From Hyphomicrobiales bacterium (GTDB lineage: Bacteria; Pseudomonadota; Alphaproteobacteria; Rhizobiales; Xanthobacteraceae), in NCBI GenBank assembly GCA_003164375.1, contig PLTE01000050.1:5599-29856 (forward strand): a stretch of DNA of 24,258 nucleotides, read 5' to 3'. Positions 1 through 8,732 of the stretch are shown here, one piece after another. The position numbers were made by a program, and so were the translations under genes. The notes beneath the pieces were generated by a model that worked only from the letters and a program-made list of their open reading frames with translations, did not search any database and was not told the origin of the DNA. Each line of letters opens with the position of its first letter. Position 1 is the stretch's first letter.

Positions 1-428
1 GGCGAGACGACCGGGCCGAAATAGGACGTCTCATTCGACGAGCCCATGGCGAATTCGTCGTTATTGGACTTGCCGAGCAGCACCGCGCCATCGCGCCAGA
101 GATTGGCGGTGACGGTGGATTCGTAGGTGGGATTGAAATTGTCGAGGATATGCGAGCCCGCCGTCGTGCGTACGTCTTTGGTGCAGAACAAGTCCTTGAT
201 GCCGAGCGGCAGTCCTTCGAGCGGGCCGAACTCGCCTTTAGTTAGCCGCACATCCGAAGCACGCGCCATGTCCCGGGCGCGTTCCGGCGTTTCCAGCACA
301 AAGGCGTTCAGCGTGCGCGCCCGCTCCATGGCTGCGAGATGCGCGTCAACCAATTCGACCGCAGAAAATTCCTTGCCACGCAGGGCATCTCGCGCCCGCG
401 CCAGCGTAAGCGAGGTGAGATCGGTCAT
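1..428 (-). CDS. gatA: Glutamyl-tRNA(Gln)/aspartyl-tRNA(Asn) amidotransferase subunit A, 5' part
   Basis: The 3' end lies beyond position 1, so only about 142 N-terminal residues are visible. GatA is the amidase subunit of GatCAB, which frees ammonia from glutamine to convert Glu-tRNA(Gln) or Asp-tRNA(Asn) to the correct aminoacyl-tRNA. The visible part carries the amidase-signature start GLPLGIKDLF, whose Lys (residue 78) is the expected catalytic lysine, and the DEFAMGSSNETSYFGP stretch typical of GatA. The Ser-cisSer catalytic pair is outside the window. The ATG at 428 overlaps the stop of the upstream small gene as ATGA, which implies translational coupling. With gatC just upstream this is a gatC-x-gatA operon. 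The only uncertainty is what lies past the edge. Confidence 0.95.
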   Translation of the reverse strand, partial: MTDLTSLTLARARDALRGKEFSAVELVDAHLAAMERARTLNAFVLETPERARDMARASDVRLTKGEFGPLEGLPLGIKDLFCTKDVRTTAGSHILDNFNPTYESTVTANLWRDGAVLLGKSNNDEFAMGSSNETSYFGPVVS

Positions 429-682
429 CCGGCGGCGGGATCGGTAGTGGGATCGTCGCAGGAAAACTGATTTTGCGCGGGCGATTTGGGCCCGGCTTTG
501 TCCGAGGCGATTCTCGCGGGCGCTTCAGGCGTCGGCTTATCCCAGTTGTCCTGCCCCGGCAGCGTCCGGACCGGAAATTCAGCAAACAGCGCTTCGACCG
601 CTGCCGGATCGTCGGGCGTCAGCAAGCCCTGGCTTTCAAGATAAGCGAGCCAAATGGCATCTTGTTCGCAGGCGAGGCACAT
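425..682 (-). CDS. Small Cys-containing protein of unknown function between gatC and gatA
   Basis: I do not recognise a named family. The 85-residue product begins MCLACEQDAIWLAYLESQG, with a CxxC pair at residues 2-5 and a predicted helical N-terminus, followed by an acidic Pro/Ala/Asp-rich tail that looks disordered. It has no signal peptide or membrane segment. It starts 3 bases after the gatC stop and its TGA overlaps the gatA ATG by four bases, so it is very likely translated with the amidotransferase genes. The alternative reading frames here are shadows; this frame fits the operon spacing exactly. A role in GatCAB assembly or metal binding is only a guess. Confidence 0.7.
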   Translation of the reverse strand: MCLACEQDAIWLAYLESQGLLTPDDPAAVEALFAEFPVRTLPGQDNWDKPTPEAPARIASDKAGPKSPAQNQFSCDDPTTDPAAG

Positions 683-685
683 TTT

Positions 686-973
686 TTATTCCACTACTTT
701 CGGCACCAGGAAAAAGTGATGCTCGTGGGCCGGCGCGTTGGCAATAACGTCGTCCGCAATGCCGCCGTCGGTCACTTGATCCTCGCGCATTTTCATCGCC
801 ATGGGCGTGACCGACGTCATCGGCTCGACCCCCTCGACATTGACCTCCGCGAGCTGCTCGACGAAGGTTAAGATCGCATTGAGCTCGCCCTTGAGGCTCT
901 CCACCTCATCTTCCGCGACCGCGATTCGCGCCAGATGCGCGACGCGGCGGACGGTATCGGCGTCAACGGACAT
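686..973 (-). CDS. gatC: Glutamyl-tRNA(Gln)/aspartyl-tRNA(Asn) amidotransferase subunit C
   Basis: GatC is the small scaffold subunit that wraps around GatA and GatB in the tRNA-dependent amidotransferase. The 95-residue product from ATG 973 starts MSVDADTVRRVAHLARIAV and has the family landmarks ELNAILTFVEQL, VEPMTSVTPM and the C-terminal HHFFLVPKVVE. An upstream in-frame GTG at 985 would add four residues and has the better-placed GAGG ribosome site. ATG 973 is preferred because, as I recall, homologues start at MSVD. It is the first gene of the gatC-small gene-gatA operon, divergent from trmFO. Confidence 0.93.
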   Translation of the reverse strand: MSVDADTVRRVAHLARIAVAEDEVESLKGELNAILTFVEQLAEVNVEGVEPMTSVTPMAMKMREDQVTDGGIADDVIANAPAHEHHFFLVPKVVE

Positions 974-1033
974 AGGCGTTAACACACATGGGCTTTACCT
1001 CAGCCGCTCTCGAAAGCCAGGCACGGCCAAAGC

Positions 1034-1049
1034 GCGGAAATATATCCGC
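1034..1049. repeat. Palindrome at the expected gatC transcription start
   Basis: GCGGA and TCCGC arms (5 bp each) enclose the six bases AATATA. It lies in the gatC/trmFO divergent spacer, directly beside a possible -10 for gatC. It could be an operator or simply melt easily; no regulator is known from the sequence. Confidence 0.4.
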
Positions 1050-1077
1050 CTATAGCAGAGCGGCCATTTCGAGCCAA
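1049..1077 (-). promoter_or_regulatory. Possible sigma-70-type promoter for gatC
   Basis: On the minus strand TTGGCT (1077-1072) and TATAGG (1054-1049) are separated by 17 bases, each matching the consensus at four of six positions. The position, about 70-80 bases upstream of gatC, is reasonable. Hexamers this degenerate occur by chance. Confidence 0.35.
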
Positions 1078-1145
1078 CAGCCAGCTATGCAGCAACCGCC
1101 CGCTCGCATTGTGCGATGGGCGTCATACGCGTAATTTGCGGCGCA

Positions 1146-2558
1146 ATGTCCTCTTTGCGGCCAGTTCATGTTATCGGCGGCGGCCTCGCGGGCTCCGAGG
1201 CCGCCTGGCAGTTGGCGCGCCGTGGCGTGCCGGCAGTGCTGCACGAAATGCGGCCGCTGCGCACGACGGCTGCGCACAAGACCGACCAATTCGCCGAACT
1301 GGTATGTTCGAACTCGTTCCGCTCCGACGACGCCGAGACGAGCGCCATCGGCCTTCTGCATGCCGAAATGCGGAGGCTCGATTCGCTGGTTATGCACACC
1401 GCCGACCGTCACAAGTTGCCGGCGGGCGGCGCGCTCGCCGTTGACCGCGACGGCTTTGCCGCGGCGATCACCGCGGCGCTGGAAGCCGAGCCGCTGATCG
1501 CAATCGATCGCGCGGAGATTACCGCGCCGCCGGCGGAATGGGACAGCGTCATCGTCGCCACTGGACCACTCACCTCGCCGGCGTTTGCCGAAGCGCTGCG
1601 CGCGCTCACCGGCGAAGACGCGCTGTCGTTCTTCGACGCCATCGCGCCGATCGTTTACCGCGAGGCGATCGACTTTGGCATCGCCTGGTTCCAGTCGCGC
1701 TACGATAAACCCGGACCCGCGGGCTCCGGGGCCGATTACATCAATTGTCCGCTGACGCGCGCGCAATACGACGGCTTCGTCGAGGCGCTCCTCGCCGGCG
1801 AGAAAACTGCCTTTCGCGACTTCGAGGCAACACCGTATTTCGATGGCTGCCTACCGATCGAAGTGATGGCCGAACGCGGCCACGAGACGCTGCGGCATGG
1901 GCCGATGAAGCCGTTCGGCCTTACCGATCCGCATCAGCCCGCGACCAAGCCCTATGCGGTGGTGCAATTGCGCCAGGACAACAAGCTCGGTAGCCTGTTC
2001 AACATAGTCGGATTCCAGACCAAGCTGAAGCATGCCGACCAGGTCCGGATCTTCCGCACCATCCCGGGCCTCGCCCAAGCCGAGTTCGCTCGACTCGGCG
2101 GATTGCATCGCAATACCTTCCTCAATTCGCCGAAGCTCTTGGATGCGACGCTGCGACTCAAAGCCATGCCGCGGCTGCGCTTTGCCGGGCAGATCACCGG
2201 CTGCGAGGGTTACGTCGAGTCGGCTTCGATCGGCCTTCTGGCCGGCCGCTTCGCGGCGGCGGAACGGCTTGGCGAGCAGCCGCTCCTGCCGCCGCCGACC
2301 ACCGCACATGGCGCGCTGATCGGTCATATTACGGGCGGTCATATTGCGACGATCGACGCCGGCCGGAGCTCGTATCAGCCAATGAACATCAATTTCGGCT
2401 TGTTCCCGCCCCTTTCGCGGGTGCCGACCACGGACGCCGACGGTAAGCGCCTGCGCGGCCCCACCAAGGCGGCCGCCAAAAAACACGCGCTTTGCACACG
2501 CGCGCTTGACGACCTCAAAGTCTGGCATGGCGGCGCCGTGCCGGCAGCGGCGGAATAG
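1146..2558 (+). CDS. trmFO: Methylenetetrahydrofolate--tRNA-(uracil-5-)-methyltransferase
   Basis: TrmFO is a cytosolic flavoenzyme that makes 5-methyluridine at position 54 of tRNA, taking carbon from methylenetetrahydrofolate. The 470-residue product has the N-terminal FAD-binding GGGLAGSEAAW (from residue 11), the family-specific LVCSNSFRSDD, a GCEGYVESAS segment with a conserved Cys, and the C-terminal NINFGLFPPL. Its length is normal for the family. An earlier in-frame ATG at 1116 would add ten unlike residues, so ATG 1146, giving MSSLRPVHVIGGG, is preferred. It diverges from gatC and is followed 25 bases later by the kinase-like gene, probably in one transcript. Confidence 0.95.
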   Translation: MSSLRPVHVIGGGLAGSEAAWQLARRGVPAVLHEMRPLRTTAAHKTDQFAELVCSNSFRSDDAETSAIGLLHAEMRRLDSLVMHTADRHKLPAGGALAVDRDGFAAAITAALEAEPLIAIDRAEITAPPAEWDSVIVATGPLTSPAFAEALRALTGEDALSFFDAIAPIVYREAIDFGIAWFQSRYDKPGPAGSGADYINCPLTRAQYDGFVEALLAGEKTAFRDFEATPYFDGCLPIEVMAERGHETLRHGPMKPFGLTDPHQPATKPYAVVQLRQDNKLGSLFNIVGFQTKLKHADQVRIFRTIPGLAQAEFARLGGLHRNTFLNSPKLLDATLRLKAMPRLRFAGQITGCEGYVESASIGLLAGRFAAAERLGEQPLLPPPTTAHGALIGHITGGHIATIDAGRSSYQPMNINFGLFPPLSRVPTTDADGKRLRGPTKAAAKKHALCTRALDDLKVWHGGAVPAAAE

Positions 2559-2583
2559 CTATCACTGTGCTAAAAGCCCACGC

Positions 2584-3636
2584 ATGAACGGCGAACTGGA
2601 CGAACTCGGCGGACGTTGGCATTCGGGTGTCGTGCTCAAGCGCGACGTGTTCTCGACGATCGAGCGCGGCCGCCTTACCACCGACGACGGCGAGGTCGAC
2701 GCCGTGCTGCGGCGCCTCGACGAGGTGCCGTGGTGGAGTCGCCCCCTCGCCTACGTGCTGTTTCGACGCGAATTGCGAGCGCTAGCTGTCGCCCGCCCGC
2801 TTGGTGTTGCGCCACCTTTATTGCTTTCTGGTCACGGCTTCCTGGTGCGTGGCTGGATCGACGGCGTGCCGTTGCACATCGCAAAACCCTACGGCGACGC
2901 CGGTTATTTCCGGTCTGCCAAGAGAGCGCTGCGGACTTTGCATCGAGCTGGCATAGCGCATAACGATCTCGCTAAAGAGCAGAATTGGCTACTCGCCCAA
3001 AGTGGCGAACAAAGCCGAGCTTTCGTCACTGATTTTCAGTTGGCCGGATGCTTTCGACGCCGCGGCCTTTTATTTCGAATCGCCTGCTACGACGATCTGC
3101 GTCATCTGCTCAAGCACAAACGCCGTTACGTCCCCGGCGCGCTCAGCGCCGCCGAACGCCGCATGCTCGGGCGTAAAACTCTGATGAACCGAATCTGGAT
3201 GTCGACCGGCAAAAAACTGTATTACGCCGTCACGCGCGGCTTGAATTTTACCGACCGCGAGGGCCGCGGCCTGCGCTTCGTGCGCGACGCACCGGCGATT
3301 GCGGCGCGGCTGCGCGCCCATCCGAAGGTGCGCGACGTCGCTATAGCTCCCTATCCGGACCGCCGCGCCGGCACCGGGCTCTATGCCTTTGTCGAAACTA
3401 GCGCGAGTGACGGCGAGCTTTTTGACTTTCTCGGTGCAACCCGGCCGGAGCACCTGCAGGTCGTCGATACATTGCCGCGCAATGCCCAAGGCGAAGTGCG
3501 CAGCGAGATTCTCGAACTCGTCGCCATGAACCAGCTCGACCTGATCGCGCCGTTGATCAAGACCGAGGCCGAGCGTGACATTGTTGGGCGGATCGTTTCC
3601 GACCGGCGCAATCTGCGCGACCGGTTCGCGTTCTGA
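2584..3636 (+). CDS. Atypical protein/small-molecule kinase fused to an acyl-CoA-synthetase-like C-terminal domain
   Basis: The 350-residue product joins two parts. Residues about 15-215 look like a kinase of the RIO/lipopolysaccharide-kinase type: catalytic-loop motif HNDLAKEQN (His126, Asp128, Asn134) and a DFQ at 150-152 in the place of DFG. No glycine loop is obvious; Lys19 could be the ATP lysine. Residues about 243-325 look like the C-terminal lid domain of AMP-forming acyl-CoA synthetases (HPKVRDVAIAPYPDRRAGTG, then PEHLQVVDTLPRNAQGEVR). There is no adenylation domain, and the usual catalytic Lys of the PRxxxGK motif is Glu304. The longer reading from 2506 would overlap trmFO and adds unlike residues, so ATG 2584 is used. 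The substrate is unknown. Confidence 0.75.
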   Translation: MNGELDELGGRWHSGVVLKRDVFSTIERGRLTTDDGEVDAVLRRLDEVPWWSRPLAYVLFRRELRALAVARPLGVAPPLLLSGHGFLVRGWIDGVPLHIAKPYGDAGYFRSAKRALRTLHRAGIAHNDLAKEQNWLLAQSGEQSRAFVTDFQLAGCFRRRGLLFRIACYDDLRHLLKHKRRYVPGALSAAERRMLGRKTLMNRIWMSTGKKLYYAVTRGLNFTDREGRGLRFVRDAPAIAARLRAHPKVRDVAIAPYPDRRAGTGLYAFVETSASDGELFDFLGATRPEHLQVVDTLPRNAQGEVRSEILELVAMNQLDLIAPLIKTEAERDIVGRIVSDRRNLRDRFAF

Positions 3637-3672
3637 TCCGTCTTCCGCAGCACGAGGCGACAAGCGAAAAAG

Positions 3673-4656
3673 TTACTCCTGCACCGTGACGCCGGCACGT
3701 TGGATCACGTCCGCCCATTTGGCGATCTCGGCTTTGACAAACGGCTCGATATCCGGGAGCGGCGTAGTCATCGGCACACCTGAATCCGCGGCAATCCGTT
3801 CTTTAACCGCCGGATCGGCAAGCGCCGTTCGCACTTGTGCATACAGCTTGTCGACGATTGGCTTCGGTGTGTTCTTCGGCGCCCATAGGCCAAACCAGAC
3901 GTAATAGACGTAATCTGGAACGCCGGATTCGGCGACCGTCGGAACGTCGGGCAACAACGGCGACCGTTCCTTGCCGGTAACAGCGAGCGCACGCACGGAG
4001 CCGCCTTTGATTTGTCCCAACGCGCTCGCCAGATTGTCGAAGAACACTGGCGTCTGTCCCGACATGACGTCGGTATAGGCTGGCGCGGCGCCGCGATAGG
4101 GCACATGCGTCATCCGGATGCCCGCCTCCAATTCGAACAGCTCCGTTGACAGATGTTGCCCGGTACCGTTGCCGCCCGACGCAAAATTGATTTCGCCCGG
4201 CTTCGCTTTAGCGAGCGCGATCAATTCCTTGATCGAATGGACCGGAAGGCTATTGCTCACGACAATAACGAACGGAAACTCCGCCAACATGCCGACCGGT
4301 GTGAAATCCCGAATCGGGTCGTAGGATAGATGTGCAAACAGGCTCGGATTGACCGCCATATTGGCGCTCAGCCCGGTCAGCAGCGTGTAGCCGTCCGGTG
4401 TCGCGTTGGCGGCCGCGGCAGTACCGACGACGGTACCGGCTCCGGTCTTGTTTTCGACCACGAAAGGTTGGCCGAGCTGCTTCGTCAACGCGCTGGCGAT
4501 GATCCGCGCGATGATGTCAGTGCCCCCGCCGGGCGGCTGCGGCACGATGATGGTGACCGGCCGCGTCGGGTAGTCCTGCGCTGCAAGTGGACTGGACACA
4601 AGGCCAATGGCGACAAGCCCGGCCGCGGCTGCTAATGCACGAGATCGATTGAACAT
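3673..4656 (-). CDS. Bug-family tripartite tricarboxylate transporter substrate-binding protein
   Basis: The 327-residue product has a Sec-type signal peptide (MFNRSR, a hydrophobic Ala/Leu/Val stretch, then PLAAQD with probable cleavage after LAA). The mature part begins YPTRPVTIIVPQPPGGGTD, the hallmark of Bug/TctC periplasmic binding proteins, and later has TGKERSPLLPDVPTVAESG, also family-typical. These proteins bind carboxylates and similar acids; this ligand cannot be read. No TctA or TctB membrane gene is nearby, so it is an orphan receptor. A GTG at 4692 would add 12 residues; ATG 4656 is preferred because the signal peptide begins there and a GAGGGGG site lies upstream. It converges with the kinase gene with 36 bases between. 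Confidence 0.9.
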   Translation of the reverse strand: MFNRSRALAAAAGLVAIGLVSSPLAAQDYPTRPVTIIVPQPPGGGTDIIARIIASALTKQLGQPFVVENKTGAGTVVGTAAAANATPDGYTLLTGLSANMAVNPSLFAHLSYDPIRDFTPVGMLAEFPFVIVVSNSLPVHSIKELIALAKAKPGEINFASGGNGTGQHLSTELFELEAGIRMTHVPYRGAAPAYTDVMSGQTPVFFDNLASALGQIKGGSVRALAVTGKERSPLLPDVPTVAESGVPDYVYYVWFGLWAPKNTPKPIVDKLYAQVRTALADPAVKERIAADSGVPMTTPLPDIEPFVKAEIAKWADVIQRAGVTVQE

Positions 4657-4790
4657 GAACTCGCTGCCCCCTCTTCCACCCGTTTGAGCCACAGATATTC
4701 TGCGTCCACCGCTGATATTCTACTGTCGAGCTGCGGAAAAGTGGGTCCGTTGTCGCGGCGGGCCGCCGGTGACCGCTTTGCGCTTCGATG
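4657..4790. promoter_or_regulatory. Bug-gene upstream region with an 8-bp direct repeat
   Basis: GATATTCT occurs at 4694-4701 and again at 4714-4721, exactly 20 bases apart, about two helical turns. The first copy sits in an 11-base imperfect palindrome, CAGATATTCTG. This could be an operator upstream of the solute-binding gene. No confident -35/-10 pair was found. Confidence 0.35.
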
Positions 4791-5627
4791 TCATGAACCC
4801 GCAATTCGCATCGGGTTTCGCGCCGCGCGCCAGATTAGCCATTGCCGCCGCCATGGCGCAAGTTCTGCGGGGGCGAACGCATCGCCACGCTCTAGACGAT
4901 GCAACGACGGCCGCACCAGCGCCACCGGAAGAAAGGCCGGCAGCCCCTGAGGCGGCAGTGTGAGCAGCCGTTCGTGGGCGGCTGCAAGATGACCGCGCGC
5001 CAAGTCGCGCAACTCGACGAGCGCGGCATCAAGGCCAGCGGACGATCGACCTGCGAAGATCGCATGCTGGTGCGCGCCATGACGCACGAGAACTTCGGCC
5101 GGCAGGTAAAGCTGCCGCCGCGCGGCGTGCAGCGGAAACGAACGCAGCAGCCCAGCAATGCCGTAAGCGATGCCGGCAGGTTCCGCAGCCGGCGCAGCAT
5201 CGACACCGAGGACTTGCGCGGCAAGAGCGATCAGTGCCGAAGATGTTCGTGCCGCGTAGGTCTCTAGATCCATGATGCTCGCTATCGGCTCGTCGTAAAG
5301 ATCGAAGCGTCGCGCCTCGATAAGGTCGCTCAACGTGGCCGCCGCGAGGCCATGCTGCGAGATCGTCGCGAGCAACGCCGCCGCGACCGGATTGGCGGCG
5401 GCCTCTTCCGCCCGCTCGCCATCGAGCACATCGCGCCACCATTGCAGGCGGATCTCGCCCGGCAGCGCCTCGCGCGCCGCCTCGCGCACCCGCGCGATTT
5501 CGATGTTGAAGGCATAGAGCGCCGCGAGGGCGTCACGACGCTCCGCCGGCGCGAACAGCGACGCGAGAAAACGATCGCGATCAGCCCGCCGAACAAGCTC
5601 TGCGCAATAGGCAAACGCATCCTGCAT
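4791..5627 (-). CDS. Squalene/phytoene synthase-like protein, NDUFAF6-type
   Basis: The 278-residue product has the all-helical trans-isoprenyl synthase fold signature (ALYAFNIEIARVRE, IRLQWWRDVLDG, ARRFDLYDEP, a GIAYGIAGLLRSFP segment). The first aspartate-rich motif DxxxD, needed to bind the diphosphate in true squalene and phytoene synthases, is absent: the YAFNIEIARVRE stretch contains no Asp. This matches the non-catalytic group that includes human NDUFAF6, a complex I assembly factor, rather than a carotenoid or hopanoid enzyme. It starts 14 bases after the Mth938-like gene and ends the yajC-secD-secF transcript. The name from genome pipelines would be phytoene synthase family; I doubt that activity. 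Confidence 0.85.
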   Translation of the reverse strand: MQDAFAYCAELVRRADRDRFLASLFAPAERRDALAALYAFNIEIARVREAAREALPGEIRLQWWRDVLDGERAEEAAANPVAAALLATISQHGLAAATLSDLIEARRFDLYDEPIASIMDLETYAARTSSALIALAAQVLGVDAAPAAEPAGIAYGIAGLLRSFPLHAARRQLYLPAEVLVRHGAHQHAIFAGRSSAGLDAALVELRDLARGHLAAAHERLLTLPPQGLPAFLPVALVRPSLHRLERGDAFAPAELAPWRRQWLIWRAARNPMRIAGS

Positions 5628-5641
5628 GATGCGAGCTTATC

Positions 5642-6016
5642 TCATTCGATAGCGATCAGGCCGGCGCCGACCCGGCGATTTTCCATCAACATCACGTTGT
5701 AGGTTCGGACAGCCGGGCCGGTGGTCATGGTGTCGACCGCAATATGGGCGTCGCGAAACCGTGTTCGCCAAGCCTGCGGCATGATCCACGGCTCATCGCC
5801 GGTACCGAAAATGAAGTAGTCCAAAGTGTCGGAGCGCGCGAACACTCGCTCTAGCATCTCGCCGGTGAGCTCAGCCGGCGTCGCCGCCGGCCAGGCCCAG
5901 ATGCCGTGCGGAAGGCAGAGCAGCGAACCGCGATGCGACATGTCGGCAAAGCGGAAACCGCCCGCGCCGTGCGCATCGATCAGCGCCGGACGCGGCAGAT
6001 GCGGCAGGTCCGCCAC
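5642..6016 (-). CDS. Mth938-like (DUF498) protein, NDUFAF3-type
   Basis: The 124-residue product has the Mth938-like fold landmarks GAGGFRFADMSHRGSLLCLP near the start, YFIFGTGDEPWIMP in the middle and TGPAVRTYNVMLMENRRVGAGL at the end (split here around conserved Thr/Tyr/Asn). The human member is NDUFAF3, a factor needed to assemble respiratory complex I. The GTG start at 6016 shares one base with the secF TAG stop (TAGTG), which suggests coupled translation. Placement next to Sec membrane-insertion genes is a recurrent alphaproteobacterial arrangement. The biochemical activity is unknown; there is no signal peptide or membrane helix. Confidence 0.88.
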   Translation of the reverse strand: MADLPHLPRPALIDAHGAGGFRFADMSHRGSLLCLPHGIWAWPAATPAELTGEMLERVFARSDTLDYFIFGTGDEPWIMPQAWRTRFRDAHIAVDTMTTGPAVRTYNVMLMENRRVGAGLIAIE

Positions 6017-7029
6017 TAGCGCCGGGCTCTCGCCCGCCGCGACGGCGTGGACGGTTTGACGGGCTTGGCCGGCACCGGCGTCGCGCTGGGCACGACGGGT
6101 GGCGCCTCGGGCTCCTCGGTCCCGCCGTGACGCGTGCTGCCGACTCCGAGATAGATCAGAATCGGCGACGCGATGAACACCGACGTATAGGTGCCGACCA
6201 GCACCACGCCGAACATCATGGTCGCCGTGAAACTGTGGATCGCCTGACCGCCGAACAGCAGCAGGGCCAGAAGCGACATTGCCACGGTCACGTGGGTAAC
6301 GATCGAGCGTGACAGCGTCGCATTGACGGAGGCGTTGAGCAGGTCCGGCATCGGCATTCGCTTATAGCGGCGCAGCATTTCGCGAATGCGATCGTAAATC
6401 ACCACCGTGTCGTTGAGTGAATAACCGAGGATGGTAAGGAGCGCCGCGATACTAGTCAGATCGAAGTCGATGTGAGTGAGCGACATGAAGCCGACGGTGA
6501 GCACCAGGTCGTGTACGTTGGCTATCATGGCGCCGAGCGCGAACTGCCATTCGAAACGAAACCAAAGATAGATCAGAATCGCCACGATCGCCAGCACGAG
6601 GCCGATCGTGCCGTACGCCAAAAGCTCGGTCGACACGCTCGGGCCCACCACTTCGACGCGCCGGTAATCCACGTCGTCGCCCAACGCGTCGCGCACCTTC
6701 TGCACCGCCGCCTGCTGCGCCTCGTCGCCGCCCGGCTGTTCCGAAATGCGGATCAGAACGTCGTCGGGCGCGCCGAATTGCTGCAGCTGGAAATCGCCGA
6801 GGTGAAGCGATTCGATGGTCGCGCGCATTTTGCTGAGGTCGGCCGGTCCCGCCTTGGTCTGCACCTCCATCAACGTACCGCCGATGAAGTCGATGCCGAA
6901 ATTCAGTCCGTGAAAGAAGAATAGTGCGATCGCCGCGATCGACAGCATCGCCGAAACGGGAAAGCTGATGCGCCGAAAGCGCATGAAATCGAATTTGGTG
7001 TCATCGGGAACGATGCGAAGGAGGCGCAC
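6016..7029 (-). CDS. secF: Protein translocase subunit SecF
   Basis: SecF works with SecD and YajC at the SecYEG channel, using the proton-motive force to help late translocation. The 337-residue product has an N-terminal membrane helix (about 20-42), the periplasmic-domain start NFGIDFIGGTLMEVQ, then a cluster of five helices including ILGYSLNDTVVIYDRIRE, the SecF hallmark. The tail is Pro/Arg-rich and cytosolic. It starts at GTG 7029 behind an AAAGAG site; the MRLLRIVPDDTKFDFMRFRR beginning is as I recall it in relatives. It is separated from secD by 78 bases holding a palindromic repeat. Confidence 0.96.
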   Translation of the reverse strand: MRLLRIVPDDTKFDFMRFRRISFPVSAMLSIAAIALFFFHGLNFGIDFIGGTLMEVQTKAGPADLSKMRATIESLHLGDFQLQQFGAPDDVLIRISEQPGGDEAQQAAVQKVRDALGDDVDYRRVEVVGPSVSTELLAYGTIGLVLAIVAILIYLWFRFEWQFALGAMIANVHDLVLTVGFMSLTHIDFDLTSIAALLTILGYSLNDTVVIYDRIREMLRRYKRMPMPDLLNASVNATLSRSIVTHVTVAMSLLALLLFGGQAIHSFTATMMFGVVLVGTYTSVFIASPILIYLGVGSTRHGGTEEPEAPPVVPSATPVPAKPVKPSTPSRRARARR

Positions 7030-7060
7030 GGTAACTCTTTCAAATAAGGGTGTTCAGCTT

Positions 7061-7107
7061 GAGCGTGATCTTTCCGACGACCGGCTTCCACTTTTTCGGA
7101 GCATGCT

Positions 7108-7108
<1 letters not shown>
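7061..7108. repeat. REP-like palindromic intergenic repeat between secD and secF
   Basis: The stretch reads from GAGCGTGATCTTTCCGACGA to CACTTTTTCGGAGCATGCTC, with imperfectly complementary ends (GAGCGTGATC against GAGCATGCTC). I recall near-identical dispersed elements (GAGCATGATCTTTTCCGAAA ... CCACTTTTCGG) in Bradyrhizobium and other Hyphomicrobiales. Its last base coincides with the secD stop codon. The element could fold in mRNA and set different secD and secF levels. Confidence 0.65.
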
Positions 7109-8697
<1,589 letters not shown>

Positions 8698-8732
8698 GGA
8701 CTTCGCTATTCCTCGTTACGGGCGCGCCGCGA

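Noticed and set aside
1050..1766. A 238-codon minus-strand frame opposite the start of trmFO, beside gatC.
   Set aside because: It overlaps the conserved FAD-binding part of trmFO and shows only shadow composition.
4791..5627. A true squalene or phytoene synthase for hopanoids or carotenoids.
   Set aside because: The first Asp-rich motif is missing and no terpenoid genes are nearby; the NDUFAF6-like assignment fits better.
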